From positions 1 to 15,152 of the forward strand of contig CAYOQK010000007.1 of the NCBI GenBank assembly GCA_964406105.1: a stretch of 15,152 nt of DNA, read 5' to 3'. Origin of the DNA: WGAB01 sp964406105 (GTDB taxonomy: Bacteria > Hydrothermota > Hydrothermia > WGAB01). The notes under the pieces are model-generated. The model was not told where the DNA came from. It was given only the letters and a program-made list of their open reading frames with translations, and did not search any database. This document shows positions 6,568-13,070 of this stretch, piece by piece. The number at the start of each line of letters is the position of its first letter. The stretch's first letter is position 1. The position numbers and the translations under genes are program-made.

Positions 6568-7476
6568 TCAGTGAACGATGACCACTTTCCCGGTTTCGGG
6601 AGAGCCGTTCACGCGATACAGGTACACCCCCCGATCCAGATAACTGAGGTCCAGATGGCCAGAGACGGTGCGAGTCAGCACCTTTTGCCCATTGGCGCGG
6701 TAGATCTCCACCGTCACAGGGTGATCCGAGGCCACCTGGAGGCCGTTGAGTACAGGCGTCACCTTTACCACGGGCTGTGCGGTGCCGGTTTCCGACACCA
6801 CCACCGGGGCCTGGGTGCATCCCAGTTGGTCGTCGGTATCGGTCCACTCATTAGGGTCCCCGTCCACCACGGTGGGGTCTTGAGGGATCACATCCACGGC
6901 AGAGGAATTCTCCAGCCCGGCGATCCAGATGGCCAGGCAGATGGCGTCGGGCGGTGTGGTGAACTCCAGGTCGGTCCAGGCCACCCGGTACTCCAGTTGT
7001 TCCACGCCGGTCCCGCTGGAACTGGAGTACGCAAAGATCCCCAGATCCTGGTAGATCCATCCGCTGCCGGTCCACTGGCAAGCATCAAAGGCCGTAATGG
7101 CCCCTGTGGTGGCATCCCAGTACCAATAGAACTCCCAGTTCACAGATGGGGGATTGTCAAAGGTGATGTATCGGTTCCACGCATCCTGGTCTACACCCGG
7201 AACACCAACATACCCAAAGGCATCGCCTGGATCCAGCGCAATGCCATAGGCAGTGTTCCAGCTCTGGGTATTTAGCGTGCTAAAGGCCAGGTAAAGGTAC
7301 GTGTCGTCGCGGTAATAGTAGAACTTATCCAAATTTGCCCCTACTCCACCACCAGTGGGGTATTGAGAGGTCCCCACCAACACCCAGCCATCCGAAGGGG
7401 TAATCGTCCCATCGATGACCGGGGCCGCCCACAGTACGGGCACAACCACCAACAGCATCAAGGCAAAGCGCTTCAT
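6568..7476 (-). CDS. Secreted protein with CBM9/DOMON-like domain and T9SS type A sorting domain
   Basis: 302 residues. Residues 1-18 are a signal peptide (MKRFALMLLVVVPVLWA, likely cut before APV). Residues 19 to about 215 look like a carbohydrate-binding family 9 / DOMON-like beta sandwich: IDGTITPSDGW at the start (21-31), DDTYLYLAFSTLN (57-69), and many Trp, Tyr and Asp. Residues 235-302 are a T9SS type A C-terminal sorting domain: VTVEIYRANGQKVLT (254-268), LDRGVYLYRV (280-289), and a short final strand GKVVIVH. This suggests export by Sec and then across the outer membrane. The ligand is unknown. The ATG at 7476 follows AGGAGGTG. It is a monocistronic unit with its own promoter and strong terminator, suggesting high expression. 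Confidence 0.8.
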   Translation of the reverse strand: MKRFALMLLVVVPVLWAAPVIDGTITPSDGWVLVGTSQYPTGGGVGANLDKFYYYRDDTYLYLAFSTLNTQSWNTAYGIALDPGDAFGYVGVPGVDQDAWNRYITFDNPPSVNWEFYWYWDATTGAITAFDACQWTGSGWIYQDLGIFAYSSSSGTGVEQLEYRVAWTDLEFTTPPDAICLAIWIAGLENSSAVDVIPQDPTVVDGDPNEWTDTDDQLGCTQAPVVVSETGTAQPVVKVTPVLNGLQVASDHPVTVEIYRANGQKVLTRTVSGHLDLSYLDRGVYLYRVNGSPETGKVVIVH

Positions 7477-7511
7477 CTAACACCTCCTAAGAGTTTAAGG
7501 GCTTCTTCGGT

Positions 7512-7541
7512 ATAGTATGGGCATCAAGCCAGCGATGTCAA
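7512..7541 (-). promoter_or_regulatory. Promoter of the small T9SS cargo gene
   Basis: On the minus strand a perfect -35 TTGACA (7541-7536) is followed after 18 bases by TACTAT (7517-7512), 4 of 6 to consensus. It sits about 35-65 bases before the ATG at 7476. Confidence 0.7.
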
Positions 7542-7679
7542 GAGAGGGGGCGGTTCCTGATGAAAGCCGATTCATTGCCAACGGTGGGTTCCACTGCAGG
7601 AAAACGGGGACGTTCCCTCATCAAAACGGGCAGACAGGATCATTTTGGGCTTCCCCTGGGCATTAGGCAGAGTCTGATT

Positions 7680-8591
7680 TCAGGCTCCACCTTCTGCAAG
7701 GTCCAAAGCCACCTTTGCGGTGTTCAAATGGATTTCCACGGTATCCTGGAGACGACGGGCATAGCCGCCCCCCAAGGTGATCACCACGGGAATCCGCCGT
7801 TTCCACGCAGCCTCCAGAACCAGACGATCGCGTTTTCGGAGGCCTTCTTTGGTGAGCCGCAGGTTGGCCAGTTGGTCTTCTTTGTAGGGATCTGCCCCTG
7901 CTTGGTACACCACCAACTCAGGGGTGAACTGGCGGTAAATCTCGTCTAACGCCGCCCGGAGCTCAGAAAGGTACACTGCGTCCTCGGTGAACATGGGGAG
8001 GCCGATATCCCAGTCGCTTTGTTCCTTGGGCCAGGGATAGAGTTCTTCCTGGTGGATTGAGAAGGTGAACACGTGGGGATCGTTCCGAAAGATGGCAGCG
8101 GTGCCGTTCCCCTGATGGACGTCGCAGTCCACCACCAAAGCCCGTCTAAGGAGCCCTTCCCTTTGGGCTTTCCGGATGGCGTAGGCCAAATCGTTGATGT
8201 AACAAAAGCCCTCGGCGTGGTCGGGATAGGCGTGGTGAAAACCCCCGCCGATGTGAAATCCGAAACCGTCTTGGAGTGCCAATTGGGTGGCCTTCCATGT
8301 GCCTGCCGCCATGAGCAGGAACCCCTCCACGATCTCACGGGTGAGGGGCAGTTCAGAGTACATGGTCCGGTGGGTCCAGCGGAGATGCTGAAGATCCTCC
8401 AAGTACTCTGGGGTGTGTACGAGTTTCAGATCGTCCCAAGGGACGGGGTCGGGCTCTACGAAGTCCTCGGGTTTTGCCAAGCCTTCTGCCAGTAGGCGTT
8501 CACGAAGCAGCCGGTATTTCTGGGTGGGGAACACGTGCCCCTGGAGGTCCATCTCATACCGCGGATGATAGACAAACCAAACCTTGGCCAT
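7680..8591 (-). CDS. Histone deacetylase-family (arginase-fold) zinc deacetylase
   Basis: 303 residues, a complete HDAC/AcuC-type domain. Family members remove acetyl groups from lysines or polyamines using zinc. Seen are the tandem active-site histidines GGGFHHA (115-121), VVDCDVHQGNGTA (153-165) with zinc ligands Asp157 and His159, AGADP (231-235) with third ligand Asp234, and GGGYARR (274-280) with the transition-state Tyr277. The DVHQGNG form, instead of the common DVHHGNG, resembles class IV (HDAC11-like) proteins. The ATG at 8591 lies 2 bases after the stop of the upstream membrane protein gene and lacks a clear Shine-Dalgarno site, so translation is probably coupled. It is last in the kdsA operon. 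The substrate is not known; an acetylated protein or small molecule is equally possible. No clear terminator follows. Confidence 0.9.
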   Translation of the reverse strand: MAKVWFVYHPRYEMDLQGHVFPTQKYRLLRERLLAEGLAKPEDFVEPDPVPWDDLKLVHTPEYLEDLQHLRWTHRTMYSELPLTREIVEGFLLMAAGTWKATQLALQDGFGFHIGGGFHHAYPDHAEGFCYINDLAYAIRKAQREGLLRRALVVDCDVHQGNGTAAIFRNDPHVFTFSIHQEELYPWPKEQSDWDIGLPMFTEDAVYLSELRAALDEIYRQFTPELVVYQAGADPYKEDQLANLRLTKEGLRKRDRLVLEAAWKRRIPVVITLGGGYARRLQDTVEIHLNTAKVALDLAEGGA

Positions 8592-8593
8592 GG

Positions 8594-10000
8594 TCACTGG
8601 AGTGCCAGCCACAGCACGGCGCTCAGGGCGCCCACCGTGCTGGCGACAAAATTCACCCAATTGTTGCCGAACCAGCGTAGGCCACCGATGTACAGGGTAG
8701 GTCGGTTGCAGTGGACTTTCACGTCAAACACGCCCCCACAGGTAGTACACCGGTACCGAACCTCTATGGTGGCGCCCAACAGGCTATCTACCAGATTGCC
8801 CAGCATCCCGGCTGCCCATGCCAGTAGTACTGTGGTCCAGCGGTACCCAAAGAGCAGGGCAGTGAGAGCCACAGCCAGGCTTCCCAGGATGCCTCCCAAG
8901 GTACCGATGCCTGACACGGCCCCCGATGACCCCTTGGGGACCTTTTGAAAGAAAAGGATGGAACGGGGATCGGAACGAGAAGTGGACCCGATTTCGGTGG
9001 ACCAGGTATCCGAGTTGACCACGGCCAGGGCGGCCAGGTAGGGGACAAACCAATCCAAAGAGCCGACGCCAAAGGCTTGGAGGGTGACAAACAGGGCAGC
9101 CAGTCCTCCGTTGGCCAGTACCTGGAAACCATCGCGGCTTTCGCCGGGTTTCACAGGGGCCTTGGCGTGGAAGAGTTTGGTGAGGGCGGACGAGGTGATG
9201 AAAAACACCAGGATCGGCACCAGCCATTGGACGCCTCCAGCCGCCAGGATCAGGGTTCCCAGCACCAGGGTCACCAGGGCTCCGTCGGTTGTGAGGGCCT
9301 GGGTTTTCCACGCGAGATAGGCCACGGCCGCCGACACGGCCAAGGCCACGGCCACGTGTGGAACGGGTACCACCCCTGATACCATCTTCAGGAACACCAG
9401 ATTGCCCAAGGGAACGGCCAGGTTATCCAACCCGCCGGTGAAGGCCAGTTCCAAAAGGGTGGGGATAAGGGCCAACAGGAGGATGGCCGGCATCGGAAAG
9501 GAGGTCAGTATCCCCAGGGAAAGGGCCGAGATCAGGTACATCGTCATCGCTCCACCGAGGGATTTCTGCAGGCTGGGGAAGGGGCGAAGGGGCCACCGTT
9601 GTCCAATCAATGAAGCCAGTGCATCGCCGAAAAACATGGGAGCCAAGGTGGCGAGCAGTAGAGTGCGACTTTGATCAAAAAGGCACAGGGTGTTGATGAC
9701 TACCGCCAGGGGATACAGAACGGTGCCCCAGCTCTCGCGGTTTACGGTATGCATTCCCTTCAAGGCCCCAGAGATCAGGCCCACAGCGTTGATCCCTACG
9801 AAGAGGCTGGCCAAGATCACAAGGGCCCATTTTTCGTGAAGGGTAAAAAGGGCCAGGGACACAAAGATCCCCACCCCCACGTGCACCCCTTTCCGGTTGG
9901 CTTCTTCGGTAAGGATCCCCCTCCGGTGCAGGGTTTCACTTACCCCCACCACGCCTCCAATCAGTATCAGGTAGAGGAAAAACTGCAGGCCGTCGGCCAT
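8594..10000 (-). CDS. Membrane protein: dolichol/phytol kinase-like (VTE5-type) domain fused to DUF92 (VTE6-type) domain
   Basis: 468 residues, almost entirely hydrophobic segments. The N-terminal half (about 1-220) is of the polyprenol kinase/CDP-lipid synthase type: RKGVHVGVG (36-44), FFGDALASLIG (123-133), KSLGG (146-150) and ELAFTGGLDNLAVPL (184-198). The C-terminal half (about 230-468) is DUF92: TDGAL (238-242), RDGFQVLANGG (289-299), VNSDTWSTEIG (328-338), SGAVSGIGTLGG (359-370) and GNLVDSLLGATIE (401-413). In plants the separate proteins VTE5 and VTE6 phosphorylate phytol to phytyl-phosphate and then to the diphosphate. By inference this fusion would turn an isoprenoid alcohol into its diphosphate for salvage into quinones or lipids. 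A Cys pair CTTCG (418-422) with Cys431 lies in the last loop. It starts 6 bases after the small lipoprotein gene. Confidence 0.82.
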   Translation of the reverse strand: MADGLQFFLYLILIGGVVGVSETLHRRGILTEEANRKGVHVGVGIFVSLALFTLHEKWALVILASLFVGINAVGLISGALKGMHTVNRESWGTVLYPLAVVINTLCLFDQSRTLLLATLAPMFFGDALASLIGQRWPLRPFPSLQKSLGGAMTMYLISALSLGILTSFPMPAILLLALIPTLLELAFTGGLDNLAVPLGNLVFLKMVSGVVPVPHVAVALAVSAAVAYLAWKTQALTTDGALVTLVLGTLILAAGGVQWLVPILVFFITSSALTKLFHAKAPVKPGESRDGFQVLANGGLAALFVTLQAFGVGSLDWFVPYLAALAVVNSDTWSTEIGSTSRSDPRSILFFQKVPKGSSGAVSGIGTLGGILGSLAVALTALLFGYRWTTVLLAWAAGMLGNLVDSLLGATIEVRYRCTTCGGVFDVKVHCNRPTLYIGGLRWFGNNWVNFVASTVGALSAVLWLALQ

Positions 10001-10006
10001 GAACCG

Positions 10007-10420
10007 TCACTCGTAGGGCACGCGGTCAATATAGATTTCCTTGAGGGCGCCGGATTCGTCCAAAACGAACTGGATCTGTGCGCCTGCGTACAGCGGGTCG
10101 TTCACCTGCATAGGGGCAAAGTACCGAAGGATGAGCACCTGGTTCACGGTATCAATGCCAGCGTTGTAAAAAAGGATTTCTTCGGTGTTCAGATCGGTTT
10201 CCCGTTGCACCAGGCGGGTGAATTCCTGGCGTTGACGTTCCACCCGTTTGCGGAAGTCTGAGATCACGTACCGGTACTTGCCGTAATCCCCACGGAAGAT
10301 CTTTACCGGGCCCGCGCGGTACCGGCCCCGCTTCACAAGCTGGGCATAGGGATCGCTGTGGCGGCAAGAGATGGCCCCCAACGCCAAGGCCACGGCCAGC
10401 ACACCTACGATGCGTCTCAT
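10007..10420 (-). CDS. Small putative lipoprotein of unknown function
   Basis: 137 residues. The N-terminus MRRIVGVLAVALALGAISC is a charged n-region and hydrophobic core ending in a permissive lipobox (A-I-S-C, Cys19), so the mature protein is probably lipid-anchored. The rest is charged, with no further membrane segment; residues about 45-70 are rich in Arg, Lys, Gln and Glu and may be helical, and the second half looks like beta strands. I do not recognise the family. It lies 14 bases after kdsA and 6 bases before the DUF92 fusion gene, within an envelope-related operon. The ATG at 10420 has no Shine-Dalgarno site; the preceding bases are A/T-rich, so it may rely on coupling to kdsA. Confidence 0.7.
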   Translation of the reverse strand: MRRIVGVLAVALALGAISCRHSDPYAQLVKRGRYRAGPVKIFRGDYGKYRYVISDFRKRVERQRQEFTRLVQRETDLNTEEILFYNAGIDTVNQVLILRYFAPMQVNDPLYAGAQIQFVLDESGALKEIYIDRVPYE

Positions 10421-10434
10421 GGTTTTATTTTACG

Positions 10435-11283
10435 CTACGGTTCAGGGAGGGTACGAACCAACTCGTGAAGTTGCACCAAGGATTCCAGCAGCGGTTCCAG
10501 GCGGTCCAGGGGCCACATGGAATAGGCATCCGATAGGGCAGAGGGTGGATCGGGGTGGGTTTCAATGAACACACCGTCCACACCGGCAGCGACGCCGGCC
10601 CGGGCCAGGAAGGGTACGAATTCGGGTTCACCACCCCGCGGATCACTGGAAGGGATCCCGTATTTGCGCACGGTGTGGGTCACATCAAAGATCACGGGAT
10701 AGCCAGTTCTGCGCATGATGGGGAAGGATCGCATATCCACGATGAGATTGTGATAGCCAAAGAAGCTCCCTCGTTCGGTGAGCAGGAGGTTTTGATTGCC
10801 AGTGCTTTCAATCTTTGCCACCACTTTGGCCATGTCTTCGGGAGCCAGAAACTGCCCCTTTTTGATGTTCACAGGTTTTCCGGTTTTTCCCACGGTAAGG
10901 GCGAGCCGGGTTTGCATGCTCAAAAAGGCCGGGATTTGCAGAACGTCCAGCACCTCGGCTGCGGCCGGAACCTCATCAGGGTAGTGAACGTCGGAGAGCA
11001 CGGGAACCCCTACCTCCTGTTTGACCCGTTCCAGGATTCGGAGCCCCTCTTCCAACCCGGGGCCGTAGTAGTGCTGGACCGAAGAGCGATTGTCTTTGGC
11101 ATAGGAACTTTTGAACACGAAGCCGATGCCCAGGCGATCGGCCATGCGTTTGACGGTTTCAGCCACCCGCAGCGGGGTTTCCTCGTTCTCAATTACGCAC
11201 GGACCCGCGATGAGGAGGAGGGGGCTGTCGCCGCCCACGGTGACCTTTCCACCAGCGATCTCAATTCTTTTTGTGGGGTTCAT
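10435..11283 (-). CDS. kdsA: 3-deoxy-D-manno-octulosonate 8-phosphate synthase (metal-dependent type)
   Basis: 282 residues. The enzyme condenses phosphoenolpyruvate with arabinose 5-phosphate to Kdo 8-phosphate (EC 2.5.1.55), the first committed step to the Kdo of LPS. Motifs: AGPCVIE (26-32), FKSSYAKDNRSS (57-68), SDVH (97-100), LQIPAFL (115-121), NIKKGQFLAP (139-148), LTERGSFFGYHNL (168-180), DVTHTV (200-205), FIETHPDP (239-246) and LSDA (250-253). Cys29, His203, Glu241 and Asp252 match the four metal ligands of the metal-dependent class, as in the Aquifex enzyme. Slight departures from the common pattern are KDN for KAN and LSMQT for LCRQT. The ATG at 11283 has GGAGG at 6 bases; an earlier in-frame start at 11331 is unsupported. 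It overlaps the upstream lipoprotein gene by 23 bases. Its presence argues for an LPS-bearing outer membrane. Confidence 0.94.
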   Translation of the reverse strand: MNPTKRIEIAGGKVTVGGDSPLLLIAGPCVIENEETPLRVAETVKRMADRLGIGFVFKSSYAKDNRSSVQHYYGPGLEEGLRILERVKQEVGVPVLSDVHYPDEVPAAAEVLDVLQIPAFLSMQTRLALTVGKTGKPVNIKKGQFLAPEDMAKVVAKIESTGNQNLLLTERGSFFGYHNLIVDMRSFPIMRRTGYPVIFDVTHTVRKYGIPSSDPRGGEPEFVPFLARAGVAAGVDGVFIETHPDPPSALSDAYSMWPLDRLEPLLESLVQLHELVRTLPEP

Positions 11284-11674
11284 GGGTTGCCTCCAGTGTA
11301 TCGGCAGAGGGGAGCCCTCCACGGGTGACAATCCAGATCCGTATCCGTGAAGGGTTGTCCCAGGTGTCCACTGCTTCTATGGTGAGATGGTGCGCAGTGT
11401 CCACCACCTGTTGTAAGGGATAAAGGAACTCATAGGGTGCAGAGGAATCGGCCCCTATGAGGGTTTGGTCCAGCCGCACCCGCACCCAGGCCACTCCGGA
11501 GGAGTCGGTGGCCTCAACCCGAACCCAAAGGGTATCGTGCACGGTGTCACCCTCCAAGGGGTGGACAAGTTGCAGCACCGGCCCTTGGGTTTCGGGTTTC
11601 CCTGGAGGGGGCATACGCCGGGCACAGGCTCCCACGCCCAGCATCAGAAGCAGAACCCACAGCACGCTCCTCAT
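11261..11674 (-). CDS. Lipoprotein with bacterial Ig-like domain
   Basis: 137 residues from the ATG at 11674. A short signal sequence MRSVLWVLLLMLGVGAC ends in a good lipobox (V-G-A-C, Cys17), so it is probably an envelope lipoprotein. Residues about 33-122 form one Ig-like beta sandwich of the type seen as repeats in bacterial surface proteins: P-L-E-G-D-T-V, then VRVEATDSSGVAWVRVRLD, a APYEF stretch, and IEAVDTWDNPSRIRI. No enzyme motif is seen. GGGAGG abuts the ATG with no spacer, so the start is uncertain: the frame stays open to an ATG at 11767, which would be nearly leaderless relative to the proposed promoter but would put 31 residues before the signal core. It is first in the kdsA operon and overlaps kdsA by 23 bases. 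Confidence 0.72.
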   Translation of the reverse strand: MRSVLWVLLLMLGVGACARRMPPPGKPETQGPVLQLVHPLEGDTVHDTLWVRVEATDSSGVAWVRVRLDQTLIGADSSAPYEFLYPLQQVVDTAHHLTIEAVDTWDNPSRIRIWIVTRGGLPSADTLEATHEPHKKN

Positions 11675-11775
11675 CCTCCCATCCTTGGGAGAGGGGGAAG
11701 AAAACGGTGGTTGGCTCTGGGTGCCCTTTCCACCAGAGGAGCGTTCCCGTTGAGGTGCCTTTGCCATGGGTTCAG

Positions 11776-11806
11776 ATTATCCAGGTGAAGGCGTGTAATG
11801 GGTCAA
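11776..11806 (-). promoter_or_regulatory. Probable promoter of the Ig-lipoprotein-kdsA-DUF92-HDAC operon
   Basis: On the minus strand TTGACC (11806-11801) is followed by GATAAT (11781-11776), each 5 of 6 to consensus. The 19-base spacing is slightly long. Transcription would begin near 11768, about 95 bases before the preferred start. Confidence 0.5.
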
Positions 11807-11846
11807 GGGAAGCCGGTGGGCGTCGCAGAACTTGGCAGAAGGATGA

Positions 11847-11913
11847 TTGCTTGTGCTTGAAGATCCCCCGGAGTGATGCCAGGAGGTGGGGCAAAGATGC
11901 GCGTTGCTTGTGC
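11847..11913. repeat. 10-base direct repeat
   Basis: ttgcttgtgc occurs at 11847-11856 and again at 11904-11913, 57 bases apart start to start, upstream of the kdsA operon promoter on its strand. Function unknown. Confidence 0.4.
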
Positions 11914-12032
11914 CGAAAGCCGTTCGGGAAATGGATGCTGGGAAAGCTAACCCTTTTGGGAATAGGGCTGGGCTAAACTGCCGATGCATTGATGAGCTCT
12001 GCGGTTTTCTCCTTCCCCCTGTGCCTTGAGGT

Positions 12033-12962
12033 TTACCGGAACAGGTTTTTCAGAATAAAGAAGACGTTTGCGGGTCGCTCTGCAAGTCGCCTCATAAAGT
12101 AGGGGTACCACTCGGTGCCGTAAGGGACGTACACGCGTACGGTATAGCCCTCCCTGGCGAGACGCCGTTGCAGGTCATTGCGGATGCCGTAGAGCATTTG
12201 GAACTCAAAGCGGTTCCGAGGAATTTGGCGTTCTCGTTCCAGTTTTTTTGTGTGGGCAATCATCTTTTCGTCGTGGGTGGCCACGGCGGTGTACGTGCCG
12301 GTTTTCAGAGCCTCAGGATGGAGCAAAAGGTCCAGCAGGTGCTTGAAGTTCTCGTCCACCTCGCGCTTTTTGGGAAAAGCGATTTCTGGAGGTTCCAGGT
12401 ACGCTCCCTTGCAGAGCCGAACGTTGCCACCGAGTTGAATGATGTGGCGGATGTCCTGTTCGCTCCGTCGCAGATAGGCCTGAATCACGATTCCCACGTG
12501 CTGAGGGCCGTATTTCCTGTGAAAGTGCTCGTAAAGGTCTAAAGTGCGCTGGGTGTACTCGGAACTTTCCATGTCAATGCGAACGAAGTTGCCCAGTTCC
12601 GCGGCGGTTTTGATGATGCGGTCTACGTTTTCTAAGGTGAAGTCATAGGAGAGATCCAGCCCCATTTGCGTGAGTTTGATGGATACACTGGAATCCACGC
12701 CTTCCTGGTGAATCCGCTGGAGGGCTTCAATGTAAGCGTCGGCCGCGGCGCGTGCCTCTTCTTCGTTGGTGGTGTTTTCGCCAAGGTGGTCCAGCGTGAC
12801 CTTAAGCCCCTCCTGGTTCAAACGGCGGATGACCCGGATCGCATCGTCCAGCGTGGAGCCTGCTACGAACCGGGAAGCCATTTTCCAAAGAGGGGGAAAG
12901 GTGCTGGACCAGTGTTTCAGCCGTTGACTACGGGAAAGCCAAAGAAAGAAAGCCCGGGTCAT
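12033..12962 (-). CDS. Proline dehydrogenase (monofunctional, FAD-dependent)
   Basis: 309 residues, the length of the Thermus/Deinococcus monofunctional PRODH. It oxidises proline to pyrroline-5-carboxylate with FAD (EC 1.5.5.2), usually at the membrane. Motifs: SIKLTQMGLDLS (113-124), a RIDMES stretch, IVIQAYLRRSEQD, RLCKGAYLEPPEIAFP, ATHD, RFEFQMLYGIRND, and near the C-terminus YVPYGTEWYPYFMRRLAERP, with the substrate-binding RRLAERP helix intact. The start at ATG 12962 gives the same N-terminal length as Thermus PRODH, but no Shine-Dalgarno site is obvious; the frame remains open for 30 codons upstream, through the preceding terminator. The partner P5C dehydrogenase is not next to it. No promoter is visible between the terminator at 13011 and this start, so its expression may depend on read-through. 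Confidence 0.92.
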   Translation of the reverse strand: MTRAFFLWLSRSQRLKHWSSTFPPLWKMASRFVAGSTLDDAIRVIRRLNQEGLKVTLDHLGENTTNEEEARAAADAYIEALQRIHQEGVDSSVSIKLTQMGLDLSYDFTLENVDRIIKTAAELGNFVRIDMESSEYTQRTLDLYEHFHRKYGPQHVGIVIQAYLRRSEQDIRHIIQLGGNVRLCKGAYLEPPEIAFPKKREVDENFKHLLDLLLHPEALKTGTYTAVATHDEKMIAHTKKLERERQIPRNRFEFQMLYGIRNDLQRRLAREGYTVRVYVPYGTEWYPYFMRRLAERPANVFFILKNLFR

Positions 12963-13010
12963 TGCTTCAAAGGATACACCGGCTTTCAAAAGGGGGCAAC
13001 CGAGGGAAAC

Positions 13011-13047
13011 AAAAAGCGTTGGGGGGATCCATTCGGATCCCCCCAAC
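13011..13047 (-). terminator. Strong rho-independent terminator of the large T9SS cargo gene
   Basis: A perfect 13-bp stem (13018-13030 with 13035-13047) with a 4-base loop, followed on the minus strand after 2 bases by TTTTT (13015-13011). It lies 24 bases past the stop at 13071. Confidence 0.92.
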
Positions 13048-13070
13048 GGCACGCGTATGGTTCGTAGCGT

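Larger units (their letters stand above)
11675..12032. other. 358-base intergenic region between proline dehydrogenase and the kdsA operon
   Basis: It holds the kdsA-operon promoter, a weak minus-strand stem (11947-11953 with 11970-11976) that could end the proline dehydrogenase transcript, and a 10-base direct repeat (ttgcttgtgc at 11847-11856 and 11904-11913). Open frames here look like chance. I see no tRNA or recognised RNA family. Confidence 0.5.

Noticed and set aside
7590..7679. Terminator for the kdsA-HDAC operon
   Set aside because: The best candidate is a 4-bp stem GGGA-ACG-TCCC with a short T-run, too weak to call.
10555..11328. 257-codon plus-strand open frame
   Set aside because: It mirrors kdsA on the opposite strand; kdsA motifs are unambiguous.
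11801..11920. Cobalamin-riboswitch-like words on the plus strand (GGGAAGCCGGTG, then GCCAGGAGG)
   Set aside because: The match to the B12 box is partial (about two thirds), other conserved blocks are absent, and no plus-strand gene lies downstream.
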